DNA from: Bradyrhizobium guangxiense
Lineage (GTDB): Bacteria > Pseudomonadota > Alphaproteobacteria > Rhizobiales > Xanthobacteraceae
NCBI RefSeq assembly: GCF_004114915.1
Contig: NZ_CP022220.1
Coordinates: 434,001 to 498,000, forward strand
Length of the DNA: 64,000 nucleotides
Direction: 5' to 3'
The position numbers and the translations under genes are program-made. Under the pieces are notes generated by a model. It was not told the origin of the DNA. It saw only the letters and a program-made list of their open reading frames with translations, and did not search any database. Each line of letters starts with the position of its first letter. The first letter of the stretch is position 1. Positions 40,911-49,398 of this stretch are shown here, piece after piece.

Positions 40911-41930
40911 CTAAGCCCCGGTGGTCTCCTCGGATCTGTCCGATTTGCAAAACGTCTCGAACAGGTTCGGAAGCTGGGTGATAAGAAAGTCCGCGAACAA
41001 CGCCGGGACCTTCTTGTCGATGGTCAACTTGAGTTCTCGATCGCCCTGACGGACCTGAGCGATGCGCTGTCCATCTGAGGCGAGCACAGCAGACGATCGC
41101 GCGAATTGGCGAGTTGCAGCAGGTTTATTCGCGGCCGAGAACACCGTCAGAAATCTGTCGTCTGACTCACGGCCGGCGAACTTGTCGTCCCCGATCGCCG
41201 CCCTTACGCGGTCGATCACCGACGCATCCGCCAAGAGATCAGCAAAGCTCTGCCATCGCCCGCGGCCAACCTTTGGGGCCTTGCCAATAGCATCGATAAT
41301 GTCGGGCGGAATGGATCTCGCAACCGCAATCAGTTTTGACGCTTCGGCCCTATCGACTGCGAGCGCGTCTTGAACGACTGCGCGCTTGTGCCCGGCATCT
41401 TCGATGCGCATTGCGAACATCGCGCGCTCGATGAAGCTCAAATCCTCCCGCGGCGCGTTCTCAAGGCCTTGTGCCACGACGAGGGCTTCGTCGGAGAGCG
41501 GTTTTAGGATCGCTTTGACGGCAATACCCAGCTCGCGCGCGGCACGCACCCGGCGATGACCATAAGCGCTCTGATATCGTCCCGGCATTGTCGGATGCTT
41601 GCGGACGAGGACAGGAACCTCCTGGCCGATCTGCGAAATCGATTGCTTGAGAAGTTCGTAAGAAGCCGTGTCGTCGTCGCGAAAACGATCAGACACGGGC
41701 GAGGGATCTATCAGACCGGGATCGATCTCTACGATCGTCGCGCCAGATGTGAGCTTGTCCCGAAGCTCCTGATTCTCCTTCTCAACTTCTGAGAAAGATT
41801 CCTTCAGCGAGCGCACAGCACCTGACGACACCCGCGCCAGCGGCGCTGGTGCTGTGTTGTCAGCTGACAACGGACTCGTCTGAGGTGCGGCAGTAAAAAG
41901 CCCCCTGATAGCATCCGTGCGCTTGCTCAT
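40911..41930 (-). CDS. repB: Plasmid partitioning protein RepB (ParB family)
   Basis: The 339-aa product is the centromere-binding ParB-type protein of the repABC cassette. The start MSKRTDAIRGLF at 41930 overlaps the repA stop by ATGA. Motifs include IDPGLIDPSPVSDRF, EVPVLVRKHPTMPGRYQSAY, GHRRVRAARELG (ParB box) and the HTH part EDLSFIERAMFAMRIEDAGH, VQDALAVDRAEASKLIAVAR. It should bind the parS palindromes. One of them lies inside its own coding sequence and encodes PLSADNTAP. Full length and intact. Confidence 0.95.
   Translation of the reverse strand: MSKRTDAIRGLFTAAPQTSPLSADNTAPAPLARVSSGAVRSLKESFSEVEKENQELRDKLTSGATIVEIDPGLIDPSPVSDRFRDDDTASYELLKQSISQIGQEVPVLVRKHPTMPGRYQSAYGHRRVRAARELGIAVKAILKPLSDEALVVAQGLENAPREDLSFIERAMFAMRIEDAGHKRAVVQDALAVDRAEASKLIAVARSIPPDIIDAIGKAPKVGRGRWQSFADLLADASVIDRVRAAIGDDKFAGRESDDRFLTVFSAANKPAATRQFARSSAVLASDGQRIAQVRQGDRELKLTIDKKVPALFADFLITQLPNLFETFCKSDRSEETTGA
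41856..41871. repeat. parS-like palindrome inside repB
   Basis: GTTGTCAGCTGACAAC, a perfect 16-bp palindrome fitting the repABC parS consensus GTTNNNNGCNNNNAAC. It lies within codons 20-25 of repB. The same 16 bases occur four more times upstream of repA. Confidence 0.85.
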
Positions 41931-43138
41931 CGTCCCCACACCTTCTTCAGCAGCTGCACGATCTCCGCATTGATAGCATCGACAGATTCAACCGCCCTGT
42001 CATAGGCGCCGCGTCCGACGGATCCGCGGTCAAGCTCATAGAGCGATTGTTTTGTCAGGCCAGCATTGGAGATCGCAGTGGATTTCCAGGCTGTCGCTTG
42101 CAGCACGTTTTCGCGGAACAGATTGCGCAGCAGCGCAACGATCTGAGCCTCAGGCACGTCATTCGGATCATGGCGCGTGATCACATAGCGGATGAAATCG
42201 TGATCGAGGCGGCCGCCCGCCTCCTCGATGACGGACATCAAATCCGACGTCATCAGAAGGAATTGGCTCATCGATGCGACATCGACCATCTGCGGGTGGA
42301 TTGTCACCAGCATCGCCGTCGCCGCATTCAAAGCGCCCATCGTCAGGTAGCCGAGCTGAGGTGGGCAGTCGATCACCACGACATCATAGTCGTCGCTTAC
42401 CTGATCGATTGCGCTCGCTAGGCGGCGAAAAAAAAGATCATGTCCACGTTCGCGGCGCTCGACCATGGCGCGCGGCGTGTGATGCTCAAACTCCATGAGT
42501 TCGAGATTGCCAGGCACTAGGCCTATACCCTCGAAATAGGTCGGCCGCACAACTTCACGCATGGGGCGGCGCTGGTCGTCATAGCGGATGGCGCCGTAAA
42601 TGGTTTCGCTTTGCCCAATGTCGAATTCCGGCTGATAGCCGAACATGGCCGACAAAGAGGCTTGCGGATCGAGGTCGATGGCCAGAACTCGAAAGCCGGA
42701 AAGGGCGAGATATTGGGCCAGATACAGGGCGGTCGTTGTTTTGGCCGAGCCGCCCTTGAAATTAGCGACCGTGATGATTTGAAGCTTTTCGCCGGGGCGC
42801 CGCCGTGGGAGAAAATCAACTGCCTCCCGCGGGCGGGCTGCAGCCAGATAGGCCCGCAGCTCATTCACTTGAGCTAAGGTATACGACCGCCGCCCGCCAT
42901 GACCGATCGCGGGGGCAGGTCCCAGGCCGTCGAGGGAAAGTTGCCGCAAATAGCCGTCTGACACGCGAACGATCTTGGCCACCTCTCCGGAGGAGAACGG
43001 GCGAAGAGTCTTGGCAGCCGCTGGTGGAAAAAGGGCGGCGCCCAACGAGCGGAGTTGACCAGAGAGTAGAGTGGCATGGCAGGAAATGCGCGCGCTCGCT
43101 GTCTCCGGCCACCCCTCCTCTGTCTCAAAAACTCTCAT
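41927..43138 (-). CDS. repA: Plasmid partitioning ATPase RepA (ParA family)
   Basis: The 403-aa ParA-type ATPase drives plasmid segregation and represses the repABC promoter. The N-terminus has an HTH (FSSGEVAKIVRVSDGYLRQL). The ATPase core shows the deviant Walker A NFKGGSAKTTTALYL, the switch LAIDLDPQASLS, Walker B VVVIDCPPQLGYL and IHPQMVDVASMSQFL. I chose ATG 43138 (MRVFETEEGW). A TTG 27 codons upstream is in frame but has no ribosome-binding site. The stop overlaps the repB start. Intact and of normal length. Confidence 0.95.
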   Translation of the reverse strand: MRVFETEEGWPETASARISCHATLLSGQLRSLGAALFPPAAAKTLRPFSSGEVAKIVRVSDGYLRQLSLDGLGPAPAIGHGGRRSYTLAQVNELRAYLAAARPREAVDFLPRRRPGEKLQIITVANFKGGSAKTTTALYLAQYLALSGFRVLAIDLDPQASLSAMFGYQPEFDIGQSETIYGAIRYDDQRRPMREVVRPTYFEGIGLVPGNLELMEFEHHTPRAMVERRERGHDLFFRRLASAIDQVSDDYDVVVIDCPPQLGYLTMGALNAATAMLVTIHPQMVDVASMSQFLLMTSDLMSVIEEAGGRLDHDFIRYVITRHDPNDVPEAQIVALLRNLFRENVLQATAWKSTAISNAGLTKQSLYELDRGSVGRGAYDRAVESVDAINAEIVQLLKKVWGR

Positions 43139-44224
43139 CTTTCCAATCCAAAACGGTTTTTGCAGCTCAGACGGCGGATTACCGTCTGCAGACTCAACAC
43201 GATTCCCGAGTCGGCGCAAGAATGAAAGGATTAACTTTGCGCGCTCGCTCCTCCAGACCCATTCATCGCCGACCCCCCGCCACCCACAGCCACCTTAGCC
43301 GTCGAGGCATTGTGCGCGGCAGCGCCAGCGATCAAGGTGTCACCGGCCGGCGTTGGCCGCATCCTGCCCCGCTTTGGATTAAGCCGCATACGGATCTGGA
43401 ACTGGCGGGCCGGAGCGCCGCTCAGCCCGGCGGGGCTTCCGTACCGACGTTAGAGGCTTCGCCAGATTCTCAGTACCGGCTATCGCATCACTCATGATTC
43501 CCAAAAGGGGACAGCCGCGGCGCCAACCATGAGTTCATCCGCGTCGCGACGCGAAGCTTCGTGCCTGGCTTTTTCCCAAATCCGCCGTGACGAGGAAAGG
43601 TGCGGTGCCTTTCTCAACACGATGTCATCACCTACTTTTGCGGCCTCAACATCCGGCATGAGCGACAACGGCTTTGTTATCGCGCCAAGCCTTCGCCAAG
43701 GGAGAGAATGGCGGTCACTAGGCCCGGCCACAAAGAAACGGGAAAGACCGAGCGCATTGCAGGCTTCGCTACGCGAGCGGCCACGCGCCTAGGACCCGCT
43801 ATAACATGGTACCGTCCGCACGCGGCCCGAGGCCAAACCACCCGCCATGACCACGGATGACCTCCTCACCGCCTTAACTCCGGAAGAGGTCCGAGCGGTG
43901 AATTAGTTGGCGGGTTTTCTGATGCTCGCCGTTGGTTCAGGGCTACCTGGGCCACCCCGGACTCCTCCTTGGTCGCTCGGGGCTTCTGAGCCTAGCGAAA
44001 CGAGCGGCAGGGGAACGGACCCCACGCTCCACGGTTGCCACGGCACTGTTGTCAGCTGACAACATGCGGGACAACTAGCGGCAAGGGAAACGGATGACGC
44101 CTGGAGACGGCGAATGGCGCTAGCGTTCGCGTTGCGCTGTCCAATCCATCAAGCGGGCAATGGTGCGGCACGAGCGAGGAATGCGCCACCCGCTGCTTGC
44201 ATGCCGGGCGGGGGGCTGGATGGG
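43139..44224. other. Upstream region of repABC without clear genes
   Basis: About 1.1 kb with only short unassigned frames. It should contain the repABC promoter, which I could not place with confidence. One parS-like palindrome lies at 44048-44063, next to the IS481-type element. Confidence 0.5.
44048..44063. repeat. parS-like palindrome
   Basis: GTTGTCAGCTGACAAC, identical to the four other copies, about 0.9 kb upstream of repA and 0.17 kb from the IS481-type element. Confidence 0.85.
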
Positions 44225-44229
44225 TACAG

Positions 44230-44273
44230 ACCGGGCTGAGTGCTGACAGATTAGACCGGGTTGATTCCTGACA
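44230..44273 (+). repeat. Left tandem terminal repeats of the IS481-type element
   Basis: Two related 19-bp repeats start at 44230 and 44255. The inner one is the exact inverse of the outermost right repeat, and the outer one matches the inner right repeat in 16 to 17 positions. The order is therefore exchanged between the two ends. Confidence 0.7.
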
Positions 44274-44308
44274 GGCAAGGCTCGTCTGATTCGAAGGAGG
44301 ATCAGGCG

Positions 44309-45511
44309 ATGCCTTTCAGGGAGAGCAGTCCTGTGGAGGAGCGTGTCGCGTTGTTTCGAGAGTACGAGACGGGGGCATTTTCGGTGACGGAGCTGTGCGC
44401 GCGGCACGGCGTCAGCCGAGAGACGTTCTACGTCTGGAAGCGGCGTCGGGAGAGCGGGGAGCGGCGCTGGTTCGAGGAGCGCAGCCACGCGGCGGCGAGT
44501 TGCCCGCATGCGACGGCGGGGCGGCTGGCCGATCGCATCGTCGCGACGCGGCAGCGGTTTCCGCATTTCGGCCCGAAGAAGATCAAGGCATGGCTTGAGC
44601 ATGAGCGGCCGGAGGTCGACTGGCCGGCAGCCTCGACGATCGGCGACATCCTGAAGCGTGAGGGCCTGGTCGAGGCGCGTCGGCGCCGACGCCGGGCGAT
44701 TGCGCAAGGCGAGGTGGCGGCGCCGGCAAGCGCACCCAACGAAGAATGGGCGATCGACTTCAAGGGCTGGTTCCGAACCCGCGACGGCAACCGCTGCGAT
44801 CCGCTGACCATCACCGATGCGGCGAGCCGCTATCTTATCGAAGTGCGCATCGTCGATCCGACGGGGGCGGGCGTCAGGAGCGCCCTGGAACGTGTTTTCA
44901 AGGACATCGGCCTTCCCGCCGCGATCCGCTCCGACAATGGTGCACCGTTTGGATCGACGGGGGCGGGCGGCCTTTCGGCGCTCTCGGTATGGTGGCTCAA
45001 GCTCGGTATCGAACCGCGCTACATCCCCCCGGCGAGCCCGCAGGACAACGGCCGGCACGAGCGCATGCACCGCACGCTGAAGGCCCAGACCACGAAGCCG
45101 CCCGCGGCAACGGTCGCCGAGCAGCAACGCCGCTTCGATGCCTTCCGCCACCACTTCAACCAGGAGCGGCCACATGAGGCGCTCGACCAGATGCCGCCCG
45201 TCAAACTCTGGCAGTCGCCCTCGCGCACCTTGCCACGCCGTCTCGATGACCCTTGGTACGACGCCGATCACGAGGTTCGCCGGGTGCGTCCCACCGGCGA
45301 TATCAAATGGCGCGGCGAGCACGTTTTCGTTGGCGAGGCGCTCGCAGGTGAGCTCGTCGGCCTCTGTGAGCACGACACTAGCGGCCACCTCGTGCGCTTC
45401 TGCGGTCGCGATCTCGGGCTGATCAATTGCGAGCGGCGTTTCCTGCGCTTTGCTCCGCCGCGCGCGCGGCTCCGCATCGCGCAGGAAACGCCGCAGACAG
45501 GAGAACAATGA
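44309..45511 (+). CDS. IS481-type transposase
   Basis: The 400-aa transposase starts at ATG 44309 (MPFRESSPVEERVALFREYE) behind GAAGGAGG. It has an N-terminal HTH (SVTELCARHGVSRETFYVWK), a second helical domain (FPHFGPKKIKAWLEHERPE) and an rve core: EWAIDFKGWF (first Asp), IRSDNGAPFGS (second Asp) and SPQDNGRHERMHRTLKAQT (Glu). The C-terminus has RPHEALDQMPPVKLW and a beta-rich tail. All catalytic residues are present and the frame is uninterrupted. Confidence 0.9.
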   Translation: MPFRESSPVEERVALFREYETGAFSVTELCARHGVSRETFYVWKRRRESGERRWFEERSHAAASCPHATAGRLADRIVATRQRFPHFGPKKIKAWLEHERPEVDWPAASTIGDILKREGLVEARRRRRRAIAQGEVAAPASAPNEEWAIDFKGWFRTRDGNRCDPLTITDAASRYLIEVRIVDPTGAGVRSALERVFKDIGLPAAIRSDNGAPFGSTGAGGLSALSVWWLKLGIEPRYIPPASPQDNGRHERMHRTLKAQTTKPPAATVAEQQRRFDAFRHHFNQERPHEALDQMPPVKLWQSPSRTLPRRLDDPWYDADHEVRRVRPTGDIKWRGEHVFVGEALAGELVGLCEHDTSGHLVRFCGRDLGLINCERRFLRFAPPRARLRIAQETPQTGEQ

Positions 45512-45519
45512 TCGAATAT

Positions 45520-45563
45520 TGTCAGGCATCAGCCCGGTCCAAAATGTCAGGAATCAACCCGGT
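45520..45563 (-). repeat. Right tandem terminal repeats of the IS481-type element
   Basis: Inverted counterparts of the left repeats start at 45520 and 45545. The outer one is the exact inverse of the inner left repeat. Confidence 0.7.
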
Positions 45564-45835
45564 GGACCATGCAACCCGCGCGATTGAAGTACTCGCATAC
45601 CACGCCACTGCCCCCGAAGGGGCCTCCAACTTTTGGTCGAGCCTCGACAGTCCCAGCGGGGACTAGACTGCACCCCAAACCGACACAGATGGACTGGTCG
45701 GGTAAGGCGCTTGAGGAAACTACATTGTTGATCCGGCAATTTACCGCTCGGATGGATCCATCCCGCTCGAGACGATCCCCGCTCGGAACCGGCTCAAGAG
45801 CCTTTGTCTCGTAGTCTGCGGTCGGCCCCCGTACT

Positions 45836-45851
45836 GTTGTCAGCTGACAAC
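45836..45851. repeat. parS-like palindrome
   Basis: GTTGTCAGCTGACAAC, perfect copy; first of three within 231 bp. Confidence 0.85.
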
Positions 45852-45909
45852 ATCTTGTGCGATGTGGGGGAGGGCAAAAGAGGCGCGATGAGAAAGCAGG
45901 CGAGTCGGC

Positions 45910-45925
45910 GTTGTCAGCTGACAAC
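45910..45925. repeat. parS-like palindrome
   Basis: GTTGTCAGCTGACAAC, perfect copy, 74 bp after the preceding one. Confidence 0.85.
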
Positions 45926-46050
45926 ACCTCCTAGGTGATCTGCAGAATTCCGACGGGTCGCCCATTCGAGCACTTGTAGCCCGCGCGTCCGGCGAAACAT
46001 GGTTAATGCATTTTAATGGTGAATCCGACACCAACACTTCGCAGCAAAAC

Positions 46051-46066
46051 GTTGTCAGCTGACAAC
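46051..46066. repeat. parS-like palindrome
   Basis: GTTGTCAGCTGACAAC, perfect copy, 141 bp after the preceding one and about 0.5 kb before the RHE_PE00001-type gene. Confidence 0.85.
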
Positions 46067-46576
46067 ACAGCCTAGCTCAATCTAGGCCTTTGATACAGGC
46101 GTTCTCACGACTGGCCAGAGCGAGTGAAGGCCCGCGAAGCTCCAAATCGAACTACGGTTGGCTAATCGTTCGAACCCTTCTTGAAGAAGTCTCGTAACCG
46201 TTCTTTGACCATCCGCCGATACGCCGTTAGCTGGTCGGAACTGAACTCTTCAAGACGACCGTTGCCACGCCTACTCGCCAAATCTGGCTGCTATCTCCGC
46301 GAGGGGTAGTTCTCGATATGACCTTCGCACCGCCGCTACAGACTGCCTAATCATGCGCCAGACTCATGCGGGGCCCAGTGGGGGGCCATCGCCGCTTGTA
46401 GATGAGCCGCCCAGCAACTGCCCCCGCCGGTAGTAATGATGCCAACCGGGTTGCTCTACAGCTCTACAGGCGGACGGCCGAGGAAGGAGAATAGAGGCTA
46501 GGACTCCGACATCGGTTTAAAGACCGATCGGCACTAACGCTTGCACGCTCATCATAGCAGTTGAAGCTATGTCGCT

Positions 46577-47782
46577 ATGACGGAAATTAGCGACATGATA
46601 GCTTCCGTGTCGCCGATTCTCATCAAAGTTATCAAGGCGTTGTCTAGTAGCTACAAAATACCAGAACCGTTGCCCTGGTCGGCGATTGCACTTCCGCTCG
46701 CAGCCGCGGAAGATGCTTTAGCCCGTCTAGATGAGCGCCTTGCGAAAAGCCCAATCCGAGACGGTTGGATTAGTCGGACGCACTTCACCGACGCATGCGC
46801 CACTCTATGGCTGGAAGGCGAACTCGTCCACCTCGAAGATCTCGTTCTTCATGACGCTGGCATGGATGTTCGTGCGCCAACTCACGAGCTGAGCCGAGCT
46901 CGCGATGTACTCCGCGCCCGCCGGCGCATTCACCGCGAGGGCCCCGACTGGGCTCTCTCGTCCGTCGGGATCACCGATCTGCGCGGGTTAGCCGGCACAA
47001 ATGGAATAGAAGAGGAGGACTGCGAACCGCCGAACATCGGAACTACGCATCATGAGGCGGAGCAGGACAGCCATGTGCCGAGAACCCACGACTACTCTTC
47101 TGTAACTCAGAGCAATGACGGACTCGCGCAGGCTTTCGCAGAAATCGACGCCGCGATCGCCAAGACCGACCAGATCTTAACCAGCGATCTCCGTCGAATG
47201 ACCGAGCGGGATCCACTGGTCTACGACCCCGATTGGGACGAAGAAAAGCGTCTTGCCGTCTGGAGACGCGGCCTTCAGCAAAGCAGGAGCCTGCCTCCGA
47301 CGCTCGCGGCGGCCATTGCCGCGGACAGCTGGCGCAGTCTCGAGCCCCTTCAGCACCGACCCTGGCTTGGCCAGCTGCTTACGTCTGCGCTGCTAGGTCA
47401 TCGGAGAAAAGCACGCTCACACCTGGCTTGCCTGCATGAGGGGCTGAAGACGATCCCGCGTGAGCGACGCCGCTCGCGCGACCTTGCAACCCGTCTCGTC
47501 GCGGAGCTTGAGGCCATCACGGCCGCTGGTGAGATTGGCCTGAAGACGCACGACAGGTGGCTGAACGAACGCACTCTGATGCTTCGAAGGGTGGCCGGCC
47601 ATCGATCGACGTCGAAATTGCCGGCGCTTATCGATTACGTCTTCAGCCGGCCAGTCGTTTCTGCCGGCATGATCGCAGAAGAGCTGGATATCACACCGCG
47701 TGCAGCATTGAGTCTCGTAAATGAGCTTGGTCTGCGCGAGACCACTGGACGAGGGCGTTACCGAGCCTGGGGTGTTCTCTAA
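46577..47782 (+). CDS. RHE_PE00001-type protein (DUF1612/HTH), repABC-associated
   Basis: The 401-aa product matches the rhizobial plasmid family named RHE_PE00001 (DUF1612 with a C-terminal HTH). Typical blocks are LPWSAIALPLAAAEDALARL, WISRTHFTDACATLWLEGEL, VHLEDLVLHDAGMDVRAPTH, DVLRARRRIHREGPDWALS and, after a variable acidic linker, a helical part. The end reads LPALIDYVFSRPVVSAGMIA, ELDITPRAALSLVNELGLRE (winged helix). It stands divergent from repABC across the parS region, as in other rhizobial plasmids. Its role is not established; DNA binding is likely. Intact. Confidence 0.85.
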   Translation: MTEISDMIASVSPILIKVIKALSSSYKIPEPLPWSAIALPLAAAEDALARLDERLAKSPIRDGWISRTHFTDACATLWLEGELVHLEDLVLHDAGMDVRAPTHELSRARDVLRARRRIHREGPDWALSSVGITDLRGLAGTNGIEEEDCEPPNIGTTHHEAEQDSHVPRTHDYSSVTQSNDGLAQAFAEIDAAIAKTDQILTSDLRRMTERDPLVYDPDWDEEKRLAVWRRGLQQSRSLPPTLAAAIAADSWRSLEPLQHRPWLGQLLTSALLGHRRKARSHLACLHEGLKTIPRERRRSRDLATRLVAELEAITAAGEIGLKTHDRWLNERTLMLRRVAGHRSTSKLPALIDYVFSRPVVSAGMIAEELDITPRAALSLVNELGLRETTGRGRYRAWGVL

Positions 47783-48335
47783 AAAAGATAACCTACCCGA
47801 GTGCCAGCAGACGACCAATCTGCCGGTTCCTAATGCCCGCAGGATCAACCCCGCCATCGAGAATTCCCGAGACTCTTGAAAAATACAGCTTGCGCCCAAG
47901 CGGGCCTCCGCACCGATTGATCCCCTCCTCCATGACTCGGACTCAACAAGAGAGATGGACAAACGGCCGATCTGCCGCAGGCTTCGTTCTCGTGACCTTG
48001 GAACGGCCTAAAGTCCTGCTGCCCATGCCGTTGCGGCGCTTGAGCTCGGCGGCTCTCCTAAGCTCAGCCTGCCGCGAACGGACAGGGGACTCGATGCTCG
48101 TGACCACCCACAGGCGAAAACGATAGCGGGTGGTGGGCTTGTCGATGGGGCTAAGGCCCATGTATCATCTGCATCCTTTCCTTGGGCTCCGGCGCTACGA
48201 GAATGACAGGGTATCCCGACCGCGGCAATCGTATCCCGTTGCGTGGTGTCGCTGGCGGCGATCACCGCGATCGTAGGCAGGAGCCGGGCAGATCAGCTGG
48301 CGATTGCCGGAGGGCTGAAGGCTGAAGGCTGCATC
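47783..48335. other. No supportable gene
   Basis: The 550 bp after the RHE_PE00001-type gene contain only unassigned frames. It forms the edge of the replication module, before IS256 debris. Confidence 0.4.
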
Positions 48336-48339
48336 ATTC

Positions 48340-48740
48340 ATTGGCAGCGGTTTACAGAGTCATGCAACAGCCGCGTTGGACGGCCCATTCATCATTATTT
48401 TGCTCGAGCGGGATCGCGCCGATCAGGCGTACGATGGCGTCTTCGTTCAGGAAGATGCCGACCACCTCGGTGCACCGCTTAATCTCGTCGTTAAGGTCCT
48501 CGATTGGGTGGTGGAGTGCTGCTTGGTCCGGGGCTGCGGCGAGAAGGTCACATAGGCCAGCACATCGGTCCAAGCCTCGCCAGCAAGCGCGCAAGCTTGG
48601 GCAATTTTGGCGGAGCTGGTCGGCGACCTTGCACCATTGCGCCTTTTCTGTCTCCGCATCGTCTGGGCAAACGCAGTAGCAATGAACGCTGAGACGACGC
48701 GGCGTCCACTTTTTTGCCGGCATGCGCCGGGGCGTTGTTA
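48340..48740 (-). pseudogene. IS256-family transposase fragment
   Basis: The minus strand encodes the C-terminal third of an IS256 transposase in shifted frames (AETEKAQWCKVADQLRQNCP, EDLNDEIKRCTEVVGIFLNE, DAIVRLIGAIPLEQNNDEWA, VQRGCCMTL). It resembles the copy at 27.0-28.2 kb but is not identical. Neither the DDE core nor the element ends are present. Confidence 0.8.
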
Positions 48741-48940
48741 GAGGCAATGCCGGAGACGCCGATGTCAGCGTCCGCCGAACGCCCTGAAATAGTGTTCGAT
48801 CAAAAATTGCTGCAGATCCTCGTCTGCCCGCTGACTAAGGACCCGCTGGAATTTGGCTCGGCCAAGCAGGAGCTGATCTCGCGATCGCGCAAGTTCGCTG
48901 ACCCGCCCGTTTTCATAATCCGTTAGGCAAAGCGGCGATC

Positions 48941-48956
48941 TGGCACGGGATTTGAT
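48941..48956 (+). promoter_or_regulatory. Sigma54-like promoter of glnK, altered -12
   Basis: TGGCACG-GGAT-TTGAT fits the -24/-12 consensus TGGCACG-N4-TTGCW with exact spacing, except that the -12 GC reads GA. It lies about 105 bp upstream of glnK, a gene normally under NtrC/sigma54 control. Confidence 0.65.
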
Positions 48957-49017
48957 CTCAAGAGCCTGGGTGCTCGGGTAGTGAAACTTTACCGTCGTGG
49001 CGAACAAGTCGAGAAAC

Positions 49018-49040
49018 GCCCGGCCACTTCCGGGCCGGGC
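49018..49040 (+). other. GC-rich hairpin in the glnK leader
   Basis: GCCCGGCC and GGCCGGGC form an 8-bp stem with a 7-base loop between the putative promoter and the glnK start, 19 bases from the ATG. It could affect translation; there is no T-run. Confidence 0.45.
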
Positions 49041-49059
49041 CCAAGCGGGGATAGAACCC

Positions 49060-49398
49060 ATGAAAATGGTTATGGCAATTATCAAGCCATTCAAGCTGGA
49101 AGACGTCCGTGACGCCCTGACCGACATTGGTGTTCACGGTCTCACGGTGACAGAAGTCAAGGGATATGGCCGTCAGAAGGGCCATACGGAAATCTATCGC
49201 GGCGCCGAATATGCCGTGAACTTCCTGCCCAAGATCAAGATCGAGGTCGCTGTCGCTTCTGATCAGGTCGACAAGACCATCGAGGCCATCACGTCCGCTG
49301 CGAAAACCGGGCAGATCGGCGACGGCAAGATCTTCGTCATCAATCTCGTCCACGCGGTCCGCATCCGCACCGGAGAGACCGACGCCGCGGCCCTTTGA
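49060..49398 (+). CDS. glnK: Nitrogen regulatory protein PII (GlnK type)
   Basis: The 112-aa PII protein senses ATP/ADP and 2-oxoglutarate and controls AmtB, NtrB and other targets. It starts MKMVMAIIKPFKLEDVRDAL. The T-loop is GYGRQKGHTEIYRGAEY with Tyr51 for uridylylation by GlnD. KIKIEVAV and TGQIGDGKIFV (ATP site) and VRIRTGETDAAAL complete the fold. Asp/Val choices in the loop and AVASDQV fit GlnK rather than GlnB. ATG 49060 gives the normal family length; an upstream in-frame start would add 21 residues without support. The usual amtB partner does not follow. Intact. Confidence 0.9.
   Translation: MKMVMAIIKPFKLEDVRDALTDIGVHGLTVTEVKGYGRQKGHTEIYRGAEYAVNFLPKIKIEVAVASDQVDKTIEAITSAAKTGQIGDGKIFVINLVHAVRIRTGETDAAAL

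Larger units (their letters stand above)
44225..45568 (+). mobile_element. IS481-type element with duplicated ends
   Basis: An intact transposase gene is flanked by pairs of 19-bp repeats. The left end has ACCGGGCTGAGTGCTGACA (44230) and ACCGGGTTGATTCCTGACA (44255). The right end has the inverted forms TGTCAGGCATCAGCCCGGT (45520) and TGTCAGGAATCAACCCGGT (45545). Each pair is spaced 25 bases. No clear target duplication was seen. The element separates one parS-like site from the other three upstream copies. It is the best-preserved IS in the window and could be active. Confidence 0.8.
45569..46576. other. parS cluster region without genes
   Basis: About 1 kb between the IS481-type element and the RHE_PE00001-type gene. 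It holds three parS-like palindromes and no supportable gene. Together with the 44048 site it probably forms the partition centromere. Confidence 0.6.
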
